DNA of 59,169 nucleotides from Methylobacterium sp. E-045 (GCF_022829685.1 NZ_JAKSYE010000025.1:1-59169), one strand, 5' to 3'. Positions 42,781 to 52,327 are shown, numbered from the stretch's first letter. Numbers and translations: made by a program. The notes: generated by a model not told the origin, from the letters alone.

Positions 42781-43950
42781 ATGGAAGACCGTTTTGACAT
42801 CGCCGTTGTCGGCCTCGGCGCCATGGGCAGCGCGGCCCTCTATCAACTGGGGCTGCGGGGCGCGAAAGCAGTCGGCCTCGACCGCTTCGCCCCGCCGCAT
42901 GCCCTGGGGTCGAGTCACGGCGAGAGTCGCATCACCCGGCAGGCCGTCGGCGAGGGCCGCGACTACGTCCCCTTCGTCCTGGCCTCTCACCGGATCTGGC
43001 GAACCCTGGAGGCGGAAACCGGGGAGACGCTGCTCACGGCCTGCGGCGCTCTGGTGATGGGGCCGGGCAGCGGTGTCACCTCCCATCACGGCAAGCCAGA
43101 TTTCGTCGGGCGCTCGATCGATGCCGCGCGGGCCTTCGCGATTCCGCACGAGGTCCTCGACGGACGCGAGGTCGCGCGACGCTTCCCGCAATTCCTGAAC
43201 CTCGGCGGCGACGAGAAGGCCTATTACGAGCCGGGCGGCGGCTACGTGCGACCCGAACGCTGCATCGCCGCCCAACTGCGGCGCGCTGGCGAACTCGGCG
43301 CCGTGATCCGCACCGGGACGACGGTGCTGTCGATCCTCCAGGAGCCGGGCGGAGTCCGGATCGAAACCGATTGCGGCGTCGTCCTGGCCGATCAGGTGGT
43401 GGTCTCGGCAGGAGCTTGGACCGCGTCCCTTCTCGGCGCCCCCTTCACGGACCTGCTCACGGTCAACCGCCAGCTCCTCCACTGGTACGCCCTCGACGAC
43501 GCCTCGGCCTATGGCCCCGAGACGCCGGTCTTCATCTGGATGCACGGTTCCGGCGAAACGGACTACCTCTACGGCTTCCCGCCCCTGCCGGGGGAGGCCG
43601 AGGTCAAGGTGGCCACCGAGCAGTACGAGACCTCCACGCGGGCCGAGACCCTCGACCGTGCCGTGAGCCCCGAGGAGTCCGCCGCCATGCATCGGCACCA
43701 CGTGGCGGGCCGCCTCGCCGGCGCGACGGCGCGGGTGACCAAGGCCGCCGCCTGCCTCTACACCGTGACCCCCGACCGCGGCTTCATCATCGACCGCCAC
43801 CCGCGGATGGACCGGATCCTCCTCGTCTCCGCCTGCTCAGGGCACGGCTTCAAGCACTCGGCCGGGATCGGCGAGGCCGTGGCAAACGAGATGGTTCAGG
43901 CCAGCGGACGCATCGATCTCGCCCCGTATTCGCTCGCGCGGTTCGGCTGA
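42781..43950 (+). CDS. Monomeric sarcosine / N-methyl-L-amino-acid oxidase-like flavoenzyme
   Basis: 389 residues. The dinucleotide fold starts at residue 7 (IAVVGLGAMGSAALYQLGLR), followed by SSHGESRITRQAVGEG. Cys325 in AACLYTVTPDRGFIIDRHP corresponds to the Cys that covalently holds FAD in monomeric sarcosine oxidase and N-methyltryptophan oxidase, and SACSGHGFKHSAGIGE closes the flavin site. The expected reaction is oxidative N-demethylation giving formaldehyde, H2O2 and an amino acid. It precedes a polar-amino-acid importer on the same strand, so the imported compound may be its substrate. Which N-methyl amino acid is used cannot be decided. Confidence 0.88.
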   Translation: MEDRFDIAVVGLGAMGSAALYQLGLRGAKAVGLDRFAPPHALGSSHGESRITRQAVGEGRDYVPFVLASHRIWRTLEAETGETLLTACGALVMGPGSGVTSHHGKPDFVGRSIDAARAFAIPHEVLDGREVARRFPQFLNLGGDEKAYYEPGGGYVRPERCIAAQLRRAGELGAVIRTGTTVLSILQEPGGVRIETDCGVVLADQVVVSAGAWTASLLGAPFTDLLTVNRQLLHWYALDDASAYGPETPVFIWMHGSGETDYLYGFPPLPGEAEVKVATEQYETSTRAETLDRAVSPEESAAMHRHHVAGRLAGATARVTKAAACLYTVTPDRGFIIDRHPRMDRILLVSACSGHGFKHSAGIGEAVANEMVQASGRIDLAPYSLARFG

Positions 43951-44080
43951 ACGCCACAGTGATGGCCTGCCGATTGCTTGACGCGGTCGAACCGGACAAG
44001 GCAGTCTCTCTGAAGAGCGACCGTCGCGCCCGGATCTCGTATCCGGTCGACCCGGATGTCCCAAGCACAGGTGTCGTTTC

Positions 44081-44911
44081 ATGCGCAAGCCGACTCGGGC
44101 GTTTCTCGGCTCCGGCCTCCTCGCGGCGGCCACACTGCTCTCTGCGTCCCTAGCCACGGCTGCGGATGGGATCGAAGCGATCAAGCAGCGCGGGACGCTC
44201 ATCGTCGGTGTGAAGGCGGATTACCGCCCCTTCGGCTTCCGCGATCCGAGCGGAGCGATCATCGGGCTGGAACCGGACCTCGCGGCCGATGTCGCCAAGC
44301 GCCTCGGCGTGAAGCTCGAACTCGTGCCGGTGGTCTCCTCCAACCGGATCGAGTTCCTGCAGCAGGGCAAGGTCGACCTCCTCATCGCCACGCTCTCGGA
44401 CAAGCCGGAGCGCCGCCGCGTGGTGCAGGCCATCGACCCGCAATACTACTCCGACTTCGTCAACGTGATGCTGCCCAAGAAGGCGGGCATCACCGACTGG
44501 GCGCAGCTGAAGGGCAAGCCCCTCTGCGCCACCTCCGGCGCCTGGTACAACAAGGACGTGGCCCGTACCTACGGCGCGGAGATCGTCGCCTTCGACGGTT
44601 CCGAGAAGCCGCTCTTCGCGCTCAAGCAGGGCAACTGCCTCGGCTACGTCTACGATCAGAGCATGCTGCAGGGGAAGCTCCTCGACGCCGACTGGAAGGC
44701 GGATTACGCCCTGCCGCTGAAGGGCATCCTCGACGCCCCCTGGATGATGGCGGTGGCGCCCGGCAACGGCTCCCTGCAGACCATGTTGGAGACGACGACC
44801 AAGGACTGGATGAAATCCGGATTCATCGTCGAGGGAGAGAAGAAGTGGGGCATCGAGCCGACGGAATACTCGAAGGCGATGCACGAGAAGTACAAGAACG
44901 CGACCAACTGA
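44081..44911 (+). CDS. Polar-amino-acid ABC importer binding protein
   Basis: 276 residues, signal peptide ending LSASLATA, then SBP family 3: IKQRGTLIVGVKADYRPFGF, GAIIGLEPDLAADVAKRLGV and IEFLQQGKVDLLIATLSDKP. Two Cys in the mature part (KPLCATSGAW, GNCLGYVYDQS) may form a disulfide. It follows the flavin oxidase by 130 bp and is followed by a long stem-loop and two permease genes. Confidence 0.92.
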   Translation: MRKPTRAFLGSGLLAAATLLSASLATAADGIEAIKQRGTLIVGVKADYRPFGFRDPSGAIIGLEPDLAADVAKRLGVKLELVPVVSSNRIEFLQQGKVDLLIATLSDKPERRRVVQAIDPQYYSDFVNVMLPKKAGITDWAQLKGKPLCATSGAWYNKDVARTYGAEIVAFDGSEKPLFALKQGNCLGYVYDQSMLQGKLLDADWKADYALPLKGILDAPWMMAVAPGNGSLQTMLETTTKDWMKSGFIVEGEKKWGIEPTEYSKAMHEKYKNATN

Positions 44912-44990
44912 GTGTCTCTTACGAAACTCCCGCCGCGCGGTAGGGTTCAGGGTGAGAACCGGCCGCGGTCGGGAGTTTCGTGAGGCACTC
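44910..44990 (+). repeat. Long stem-loop after the binding-protein gene
   Basis: ACGAAACTCCCG (44921-44932) pairs exactly with CGGGAGTTTCGT (44970-44981); the stem extends outward through GAGTG and CTC against GAGGCACTC, and inward through CCGCG. There is no T tract. It overlaps the stop codon of the binding-protein gene. Confidence 0.8.
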
Positions 44991-45030
44991 CGAGCCGCGC
45001 CGGGTCGATCGACCGGCTGTCTTGAGGAAC

Positions 45031-45780
45031 ATGATGGACGCCGTTCCGAACTGGTTCCGGACCCTTTACGACACCACGGGCTTCAACTTCACCGTCTTCT
45101 ATGATCCCTACGACTGGGACCGCTACGTCAATGGTCTGAAGACGACCCTGCTGCTGGCGGTGACGACAATCCTGGCGAGTCTCGTCATCGGCGCCGTGGG
45201 GGCCCTGCTCCAGGGCGGCCCGTCGCGGTTCCTGCGCGGACTCGTCAACGGCTTCGTTGTGGTGTTCCGCAACACGCCGCCGCTGGTGCAGATCTTCTTC
45301 TTCTACTTCGGGCTCGGCACCCTGCTGCCGGCTGCCCAGACCGCAGACGGCCTGCGCGTGCCGATCCTCGACAACGTGCAATGGGCCATCGTCTCGCTGG
45401 CGCTGTTCGCCGGAGCCTTCAACGTCGAAATCTTTCGCTCCGGCATCGAGGCGGTGCCGCGCACCACCATCGAGGCGGCCGAGGCCCTCGGCTATACCCG
45501 CCTGAAGGCCTACCTCTACATTGTCCTGCCGCTGGCGCTCCGCGTCTGTCTGCCGGCCCTCAACAACAATCTCATCAACCTCCTGAAGACCACCACCCTG
45601 GCCTATGCCATCGCGGTGCCCGAGACGCTCTACGCTGTGAAGCAGATCTGGTCGGAATCGCAGAACGTGCTCGAGATGATGATCGTCCTGCTGGCGACCT
45701 ACGCGGTCCTCGTCGGCATCCTCGTCTGGATCATGCATCGCTGGGAGCGGGCCCTGCGGATCCCGGGCTACAGCCGATGA
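45031..45780 (+). CDS. Polar-amino-acid ABC importer permease 1
   Basis: 249 residues from ATG 45031 (TTGAGGAAC upstream). HisM/GlnP-type features: YVNGLKTTLLLAVTTILASL, VVFRNTPPLVQIFFFYFGLG and the EAA-like loop EAAEALGYTRLKAYLYIVLP followed by LPALNNNLINLLKTTTLAYA. Its stop overlaps the start of permease 2 (ATGA). Confidence 0.92.
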   Translation: MMDAVPNWFRTLYDTTGFNFTVFYDPYDWDRYVNGLKTTLLLAVTTILASLVIGAVGALLQGGPSRFLRGLVNGFVVVFRNTPPLVQIFFFYFGLGTLLPAAQTADGLRVPILDNVQWAIVSLALFAGAFNVEIFRSGIEAVPRTTIEAAEALGYTRLKAYLYIVLPLALRVCLPALNNNLINLLKTTTLAYAIAVPETLYAVKQIWSESQNVLEMMIVLLATYAVLVGILVWIMHRWERALRIPGYSR

Positions 45781-46628
45781 AGGCGCCACCGCCGACCGCC
45801 AGCGACCTGCCGGTCCTGCTGCCGTTCCGGGTTTCGCGCACGCGGACCCGGTTCGCCCTCCGCCCGGCTCAGGGGTGGCTCCTCGGGGCGTGGCTCGCCG
45901 GCCTCATCCTCGTGGTGCCGGCCTTCGCACAAGGGCCCGACGCGGTTTTGTCGCCGCTCCAGGTCGTTTTGCGCTGGGCGCCGCTGCTGCTGACGGGCTT
46001 TGCCTTCAACGTCGCGATCTCGCTCGTGGCGATGCTCCTCGGCACGGGGGCGGGTCTCGGGCTGGGGCTCGCCCTCGTGAGCGAGGGCCCGGTCCTGCGC
46101 CGCATCGCCTGGGGCGTGACGCAGGTCTTCCGCAACGTGCCCTGGCTGGGGCTGCTGTTCTTCGTGATGTTCCTCGTGCCGTTCCAAGTCACGGTGTTCG
46201 GCCTGCGCGTGCCACTGCCCGACTGGGTCAAGGCGACGGTGGGGTTCGCGCTGCCGGTGATGGCCAACGTCGCCGAGATCGTGCGTGGCGCCGTGCGCTC
46301 GGTGCCGGCCACCCAGTGGGAGGCGGCCGAATCCCTGGCCTTCACCCGGCGCCAGACACTGTTTCGCATCATCCTGCCCCAATGCCTCAAGCGGATGCTG
46401 CCGCCCTGGATGAACGTCTACGCCCTGATCGCCATGGCCACCGTCCAGGCCTCCATCGTCGGCGTCACCGAGATGCTGACGCTGACGGCGCAGGTTCACG
46501 CCGCCGAAGGCGGGCGGCCCGAGCTGTTCGCGCCCCTCTACGGCTTCGCCCTGCTGTGCTTCTTCCTCTACTGCTACCCGATCGACCGGCTGACCGCGCG
46601 CCTGGAGCGGCGCTTCGAGACGGCGTGA
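45777..46628 (+). CDS. Polar-amino-acid ABC importer permease 2
   Basis: 283 residues. A longer N-terminus than permease 1 (PFRVSRTRTRFALRPAQGWL) precedes the HisQ-type core: TGFAFNVAISLVAMLLGTGA, FRNVPWLGLLFFVMFLVPFQ, and coupling loop QWEAAESLAFTRRQTLFRII. It pairs with permease 1 as a heterodimer and is followed 28 bp later by the ATPase gene. Confidence 0.92.
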   Translation: MKAPPPTASDLPVLLPFRVSRTRTRFALRPAQGWLLGAWLAGLILVVPAFAQGPDAVLSPLQVVLRWAPLLLTGFAFNVAISLVAMLLGTGAGLGLGLALVSEGPVLRRIAWGVTQVFRNVPWLGLLFFVMFLVPFQVTVFGLRVPLPDWVKATVGFALPVMANVAEIVRGAVRSVPATQWEAAESLAFTRRQTLFRIILPQCLKRMLPPWMNVYALIAMATVQASIVGVTEMLTLTAQVHAAEGGRPELFAPLYGFALLCFFLYCYPIDRLTARLERRFETA

Positions 46629-46656
46629 GACCAGTGTTCCCTATGGTGCGTCCCCC

Positions 46657-47409
46657 ATGCTGAAGGTCCCGACCGCCGATGAGCCGATCATCCAGCTGCG
46701 CGACGTGCACAAGTCCTTCGGCGAAGCCGAGGTTCTCAAGGGCATCAGCTTCGATGTGCGCCGGGGTGAGGTCGTCTGCATCATCGGGCCGTCCGGCTCG
46801 GGCAAGTCAACGCTGATCCGCTGCATCAACGCCCTCGTTCCGGTCACCTCCGGCACCATCCGGGTCGACGGGATCGAAGTGGCGGACCCAAAACTCGACA
46901 AGCTCGCTTTGCGCCGCAAGGTCGGCATGGTGTTCCAGCAGTATAACCTGTTCCCGCATAGGACGGCGCTGCAGAACGTCATGATGGCGCCCATCCACGT
47001 GCTCGGCCAGGACAAGCGGGAGGTCGAGGTCCGGGCACGGGCGCTCCTCGCCAAGGTGCGCCTTGCCGGCAAGGAGGCCGCCTATCCCGGCGAGATGTCG
47101 GGCGGGCAGCAGCAGCGCGTGGCCATAGCCCGCTCGCTCGCGATGCGGCCTAAGGTCATGCTGTTCGACGAGGTCACCGCCGCCCTCGATCCCGAGACGG
47201 TCAAGGAGGTCTTGGTCACCATCCGCGAGCTGGCAGAGGAGGGCATGACCTGCCTCCTCGTCACCCACGAGATGAACTTTGCCCGCGAAGTCGCCGACCA
47301 CGTCTACTTCACCGATCACGGCGTCATCGTCGAGCACGGGTCACCCGAGACCCTGTTCTCGTCCGCCGTCGATCCGCGCACACGGCAATTCCTGTCTCAA
47401 GTTCTTTAG
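46657..47409 (+). CDS. Polar-amino-acid ABC importer ATPase (GlnQ/HisP-like)
   Basis: 250 residues. Walker A GPSGSGKSTLIRCINAL, signature MSGGQQQRVAIARSLAM, Walker B VMLFDEVTAALDPE, H-loop LLVTHEMNFAREVAD, and the family's FQQYNLFPHRTALQNVMM. All catalytic residues are present. Last gene of the importer operon that begins with the sarcosine-oxidase-like gene. Confidence 0.94.
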   Translation: MLKVPTADEPIIQLRDVHKSFGEAEVLKGISFDVRRGEVVCIIGPSGSGKSTLIRCINALVPVTSGTIRVDGIEVADPKLDKLALRRKVGMVFQQYNLFPHRTALQNVMMAPIHVLGQDKREVEVRARALLAKVRLAGKEAAYPGEMSGGQQQRVAIARSLAMRPKVMLFDEVTAALDPETVKEVLVTIRELAEEGMTCLLVTHEMNFAREVADHVYFTDHGVIVEHGSPETLFSSAVDPRTRQFLSQVL

Positions 47410-47462
47410 GAGCCCATTCAAGCGTAGCTAGGTATACTGTAGTTTGTAAACAACGGACCACC

Positions 47463-47850
47463 ATGCACAAATCGACATTGTCTTTGCCAATGTCGGCGGT
47501 GGCGAGATGATGCCACTCGGCGCTATAACCGAGGACCACGATTAGCGCATCTTCGACACCGACGGGAATGACGCTCACTTTACTGTCAGGAAGGCTCCAT
47601 CAATGCTGACAGGATGGCGGTTCGGCCATCCTCCCTCGGTGAATCACCTGTATTTCGGACACGTCCACCATAAACGTCTTTTCGGCGACCAGATCATCTC
47701 TGCACCACATCGCCCGCAACTGGATCCTCGATCTCAAGGACCGCAGCATCGGGGTGAAGGTCATTAGCCTCGGCGTGAATGAGACCGCTGGCCTGAACGA
47801 ACTGTTCGACGGTGGCGACCAAGCGAAAGGCACAAACATCTATCTACAGC
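47463..47850 (+). pseudogene. Short-chain dehydrogenase/reductase remnant
   Basis: Reading HAQIDIVFANVGGGEMMPLG and AITEDH then a stop and RIFDTDG recalls the SDR NAG motif and the following helix. After a break, NWILDLKDRSIGVKVISLGV, NETAGLNELFDGGDQAKG matches the C-terminal SDR strand and substrate loop (family VNVISPGPxxTPG). The YxxxK active site and the Rossmann start are missing or shifted. Stops and frameshifts rule out function. Confidence 0.7.
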
Positions 47851-48101
47851 GGTGTTCCTGTTGCAATGCGATGAGGCTATCGAAACTAAGATTTTGCATC
47901 TCCGTTAGGAGCCTCCCGTCCGTCCCATTCCTAAATGCGGGCGAACATATACTCCTAAGCAACGTCAGGTATTTCTGAAGAACTCTCATTAGTGATTAGT
48001 ATAAAATAGCAAATTTATGAAAGTTGTTTGGCAATATCATAATGACACGCCCGCGGTAGTAAGTCCCTAGTGCAATTGTTTCTTTGTCTACTCCCTCATA
48101 T
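47851..48101. other. AT-rich gene-free stretch
   Basis: Low-GC sequence from about 47930 to 48100 with no coding-like frame, between the SDR remnant and a degenerate IS3 element. Likely scar DNA from past insertions. Confidence 0.35.
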
Positions 48102-48720
48102 TGACCTGACCGTTATTTTAGACCGAGCCGGTTGAGAGGCTACTGCATGGTGGCGGCCATGGGTAGCCGGAAGGCCAGATCCGGGAAGGTGACAGGCGCG
48201 GGCGGCCGGTAGCCCAAGGACGAATGCGGTCGAACGCGGTTGTAGGTATTCGGCCAGATCCCAATCACAGTCTGTGCCTCCTTGCAAGAGTAGAAGATCT
48301 CTTGGCGTAGGCACTCGTCCTTCAGCTTGTCATTGAAGCTCTCACAATAGCCATTCTCCCACGGCGATCCTGGTGCAATATACTGGATTTACGGGGCGGT
48401 TTTGGCGACCCATTTCCGCAAAGCCTTCGAGATCATCTCAGGGCCGTTGTCGCAGCGGATGTTGTTGGGGATGCCATGCAGGCACATCGCATCGGCCAGC
48501 GCCTCGATCACACCCAGATTGTTGATGCGCCTCGCGACCTTTTAGCGCCAGGCAGGTGCGACTGTGCTCTTCGATCAGCGTCAGGATACGTAGGCTTCAC
48601 CCGTCATGGGTCTGGCCCTGCACAAAATCGAAGCTCCAGACGTGATTGCGATGGAGAGGCCGCAGCCGTACGCAGGAGCCATCGTTCAAAAATGTAGTTA
48701 TCCGCTGAGAAGAGCGCGCA
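48102..48720 (-). mobile_element. Degenerate IS3-family element
   Basis: On the minus strand a damaged OrfB is followed by a putative IS tip at about 48102 (TGACCTGACCG). It is a different IS3 subgroup from the remnants at the window ends. OrfA is not detected. Confidence 0.7.
48140..48720 (-). pseudogene. IS3 transposase OrfB, with stops and frameshifts
   Basis: Recognisable pieces in order: GSCVRLRPLHRNHVWSFDFV with the first catalytic Asp, LIEEHSRTCLAL, GIPNNIRCDNGPEMISKALR with the second Asp, then an in-frame TAA near 48389, then GSPWENGYCESFNDKLKDEC with the catalytic Glu and a normal end (NRVRPHSSLGYRPPAP). At least two frameshifts and one stop inactivate it. Confidence 0.8.
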
Positions 48721-49065
48721 TTTGCCTTGCGATATCGGCAGCGCGAATGGAGCGGTTTTTTCTGACAGGCAGTGCCTGTGTGGGTCGAAAGACAATGTCT
48801 CGGTTTCGACCATCGTCGTTCACCTCTTTAAGGCGGCGTTCGGCTCATATTGCGCGTCCATAACGCTGGGCGATTGGCGGTGGTCGCCGCGGTCTCGTAC
48901 ATGACCACAAGCCGGTGTGGGTCGAGATCGGGTTGGCATTCGAATTCCGAAATGCACCACTGACTCCGAGGATGAATTTAGCGCCTTCACCGGAGGCTCG
49001 GCGCGCGTCATGCTTGCGCGGTATCGGGTCTGCTCATTCTTCCCCAGGTGAGGAACTCCGATTCG
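48721..49065. other. Region upstream of the first gamma-glutamyltransferase gene
   Basis: No convincing gene. It carries the join between IS debris and the peptide-importer locus and must contain the promoter of the gamma-glutamyltransferase gene; none was recognised. Confidence 0.35.
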
Positions 49066-50685
49066 ATGACGCCCTTCGACTGGACCACAGGCTACCCCAC
49101 CGTGCGGATGCCGATTTTCGGCCGCAACATGGTTTCGACCTCGCACGCGCTCGCGGCCCAGGCCGGCATCCGCATGCTGTGGCAGGGCGGCAATGCGGTG
49201 GACGCCGCCATCGCCACGGCGGCGGCCAAGACCATCACCGAGCCCTGCAGCAACGGCCTCGGCTCGGACGCCTTCTGCATCCTATGGGACGGCAAGCAAC
49301 TCCACGGGCTCAACGCCTCCGGTGGGGCGCCCGCCGCCTGGACTCCCGACTACTTCATTCGAAAATACGGCGCGGCCGAACGGCCGCCGATGCGCGGCTG
49401 GGATTCCGTCACGGTGCCGGGCGCCGTCGCGGCCTGGGTCACTTTGAGCGAACGCTTCGGAAGGCTGCCCTTCGCCGATCTCCTTCAGCCCGCCATCGCG
49501 ATTGCCGAGCGCGGCTACCTCGCGCCGGTCGTGGTGCAGCAAAAGTGGGCGGCCGCCGCCCGGGTCGCGGATCTCGTGCGCCAGCCCGGCTTCGCCGAGA
49601 CCTTCCTGCCCCACGGCCGCGCTCCGCATGTGGGCGAGCGCGTCGTCCTACCAGGCATCTCTCGTGCGTTGAGGGCCATCGCCGAGACGAAGGGGCGCGC
49701 CTTCTACGAGGGCGAGATCGCAGAGGCCATGGCTTCCCACGCCGCCAATCACGGGGGCGCCATGACGGTGGCGGACCTGTCTGCCTTCCGGCCCGAATGG
49801 GTGACGCCGACAGCCAAAGACTACCGGGGCTACACCCTCCACGAGATCCCTCCGAACGGGCAGGGCATCGCCGCTCAGGTCGCCCTCGGCATGCTCGAAT
49901 CCTTCGACCTCGCCGGCCTATCCCCGGACGGGCCGGAGGCGCAGCACCTTCAGATCGAGGCGATGAAGCTCGCCTTCGCCGACACTTACCGCTACGTCTC
50001 CGATGCGCGTACCATGGAGGTGACCCCGGAGGCGATGCTCGATCCGGCCTATCTGGCGGCACGTGCGAAGCTGATCGACCCGCGCCGTGCCCAGGAATTC
50101 GGCGCCGGCAACCCGGTCCGGGGCGGCACCATCTACCTCACCGCCGCCGATGAATCCGGCATGATGGTCAGCTTCATCCAGTCGAACTTCATGGGCTTCG
50201 GCTCCGGCGTGGTTGTGCCCGAATGGGGCCTGTCCCTGCAGAACCGCGGCTACGGCTTCGTGCTGGATGAGCGGAGCCCTAACGTGGTGGCGCCGGGCAA
50301 GCGGCCCTTCCACACCATCATCCCGGGCTTCCTCACGCAGAACGGTGCTCCGGTCATGAGCTTCGGTGTGATGGGCGGCAACATGCAGCCCCAGGGCCAC
50401 TTGCAGACCCTGGTGCGGATGATCGACCACGGTCAGAACCCCCAGGCGGCCTGCGACGCGCCGCGCTGGCGGTTCAACGCCGGCCTGGAGATCAACGCCG
50501 AGGCGGCGATGCCGGCCGCGACCCTGCAGGGCCTCGTGGAGCGCGGCCACCGGGTCGACGTGATCGAGGACAGCTACCAGGATTTTGGCGCCGGCCAGTT
50601 CATCTGGCGGATGGGTGACCCCGGCACCGAGGGCTATGTCGGCGCCAGCGATCCCCGCCGCGATGGACAAGTGGCGGTGTGGTGA
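49066..50685 (+). CDS. Gamma-glutamyltransferase-family protein, copy 1
   Basis: 539 residues, Ntn-hydrolase. The N-terminal part has MVSTSHALAAQAGIRMLWQG and GGNAVDAAIATAAA; processing gives a new N-terminal Thr, here most likely Thr355 in GGTIYLTAADESG. Small-subunit motifs follow: FGSGVVVPEWGLSLQNRG, KRPFHTIIPGFL and FGVMGGNMQPQGHLQ. No Sec signal is obvious, unlike secreted E. coli GGT, so this may be a cytoplasmic member such as those acting on imported gamma-glutamyl or amide compounds. ATG 49066 chosen; GTG 49048 is possible. The next gene is a Dpp-type binding protein. Confidence 0.9.
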   Translation: MTPFDWTTGYPTVRMPIFGRNMVSTSHALAAQAGIRMLWQGGNAVDAAIATAAAKTITEPCSNGLGSDAFCILWDGKQLHGLNASGGAPAAWTPDYFIRKYGAAERPPMRGWDSVTVPGAVAAWVTLSERFGRLPFADLLQPAIAIAERGYLAPVVVQQKWAAAARVADLVRQPGFAETFLPHGRAPHVGERVVLPGISRALRAIAETKGRAFYEGEIAEAMASHAANHGGAMTVADLSAFRPEWVTPTAKDYRGYTLHEIPPNGQGIAAQVALGMLESFDLAGLSPDGPEAQHLQIEAMKLAFADTYRYVSDARTMEVTPEAMLDPAYLAARAKLIDPRRAQEFGAGNPVRGGTIYLTAADESGMMVSFIQSNFMGFGSGVVVPEWGLSLQNRGYGFVLDERSPNVVAPGKRPFHTIIPGFLTQNGAPVMSFGVMGGNMQPQGHLQTLVRMIDHGQNPQAACDAPRWRFNAGLEINAEAAMPAATLQGLVERGHRVDVIEDSYQDFGAGQFIWRMGDPGTEGYVGASDPRRDGQVAVW

Positions 50686-50820
50686 GCGACCGCGCTCAAG
50701 CAAACATCCGCTGGCACGGATAATGTATGCACCTTCGAATATCTTCCCGGTTCGCGCCGATCGGTCCTCATGTGCGGCGGGTCTGTGATCCGGACCTATC
50801 TCACTTCCGAAGGAAGCTCG

Positions 50821-52311
50821 ATGCTGCGTCTGTTCGCTGCCGGCCTCGTTGCGGGCATTGCCGCGCTGTCTCCTGTCCAGGCCCAGACCCTGCGCTTCGG
50901 GCTGATGGAGGATCCGGACGCCCTCGACCCGACGCTGGCGCGCACCTTCACCAGCCGCATGGTCTTCGCCGCAATGTGCGACAAGCTCGTGGATATCGGG
51001 CCCGACCTGAAGCCAGTGCCACAGCTCGCCACCAGCTGGAACCTGTCGGAGGACCAGAAGACCCTGACCATGACCCTGCGGCCGGGCGTGCTGTTCCATG
51101 ACGGCGAGAAGCTCGACGCGGCGGCGGCGAAGTACAGCATCGAGCGGCATCTGAAGCTGCCCGGCTCGCAGAGGCGCGGCGAGATCGCGCCGATCGACCG
51201 GGTCGAGGTGGTGGACGACCTCACCTTCACGATCATCCTGAAGACGCCGTTCGCGCCCCTGATGGCGCAGTTCACGGACCGCGCCGGGATGATGGTCTCG
51301 CCCAAAGCTGCCGAGCGCCTGGGCGACAAGTTCTCCACCGCTCCCGTCTGCGCTGGACCGTTCAAGTTCGTGGAGCGGGTACCGCAGGACCGGATCGTGG
51401 TCGAGCGCTTCGACGAGTACTGGAACAAGGATCAGATCCACCTCAAGCGCATCGAGTTCCGGCCGATCCCCGACGGTACCGTGCGGTTGACCAACCTGCG
51501 CGCCGGTCAGCTCGAACTCCTGGAGCGCCTGACCCCCACCGACCTGCCGCAGGTGACCCGCGACCCGAAGCTTAAGGTCGGATCGACCATCGAGCTCGGC
51601 TTCCAGTCGATCGTCTTCAACCCGAACAGGGCCGGGTCGGCCGTGGCCGACCCCCGCGTACGCGCCGCCTTCGATCTCGCCATCGACCGCAACGCCCTCA
51701 ACCAAGTGGTGTTCAGCGGCGAGTTCCTGCCCGGCAACCAGTGGGTCTCGCCCAAGCACCCGGCCTATGTGAAGGAGTACCCGCTCCCGAAGCGGGATGT
51801 CGCCAAGGCCAAGGCCCTGCTGGCGGAGGCCGGCGTGCCGAAGCCGAGTGTCACCCTGACAGTCTACGCCAACAACGAGGCGCCACAGGTGGGACAGGTC
51901 ATCCAGGCGATGACCCGCGAGGCCGGCTTCGACGTGAAGCTCCAGGCTACCGACTTCACCACCGCGCTGGATGCCGCCGACAAGGGCAACTTCGACGCCT
52001 ACCTCTATTCGTGGAGCGGCCGCCCGGACCCCGACGGGAACACCTTCAGCTTCCTCGCCTGCAAGACCCCGCTGAACTATGCCCGCTACTGCAACCCGGA
52101 GGCGGATGCGGCGCTGGCCGCCGAGCGCGCCACGGTGGACTTGAGCCAGCGCGCCGAGGCCTGGAAGTCGCTCGCCGACCGGGTCATGGCCGACCGGCCG
52201 TTGATCTACCTGTTTCACCGCAAGCTGTTCTGGGCCTACAGCACGAAGCTCAGCGGCTTCACGCCCTATCCCGACGGCCTCGTACGCTTCACTGGCCTCA
52301 TGCTGAACTGA
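50821..52311 (+). CDS. Dpp/Gsi-type ABC importer binding protein
   Basis: 496 residues from ATG 50821 (GAAGGAAG upstream). Sec signal MLRLFAAGLVAGIAALSPVQ cut after AQA. SBP family 5 features: LRFGLMEDPDALDPTLAR, MTLRPGVLFHDGEKLDAAAA and APVCAGPFKFVERVPQDRIV. Its neighbours, two gamma-glutamyltransferases, suggest glutathione or other gamma-glutamyl peptides as ligand, as in the E. coli Gsi system. The permease gene starts 16 bp downstream; unlike the other three importers there is no stem-loop here. Confidence 0.92.
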   Translation: MLRLFAAGLVAGIAALSPVQAQTLRFGLMEDPDALDPTLARTFTSRMVFAAMCDKLVDIGPDLKPVPQLATSWNLSEDQKTLTMTLRPGVLFHDGEKLDAAAAKYSIERHLKLPGSQRRGEIAPIDRVEVVDDLTFTIILKTPFAPLMAQFTDRAGMMVSPKAAERLGDKFSTAPVCAGPFKFVERVPQDRIVVERFDEYWNKDQIHLKRIEFRPIPDGTVRLTNLRAGQLELLERLTPTDLPQVTRDPKLKVGSTIELGFQSIVFNPNRAGSAVADPRVRAAFDLAIDRNALNQVVFSGEFLPGNQWVSPKHPAYVKEYPLPKRDVAKAKALLAEAGVPKPSVTLTVYANNEAPQVGQVIQAMTREAGFDVKLQATDFTTALDAADKGNFDAYLYSWSGRPDPDGNTFSFLACKTPLNYARYCNPEADAALAAERATVDLSQRAEAWKSLADRVMADRPLIYLFHRKLFWAYSTKLSGFTPYPDGLVRFTGLMLN

Positions 52312-52327
52312 AACAGGGGCCCGGCCG

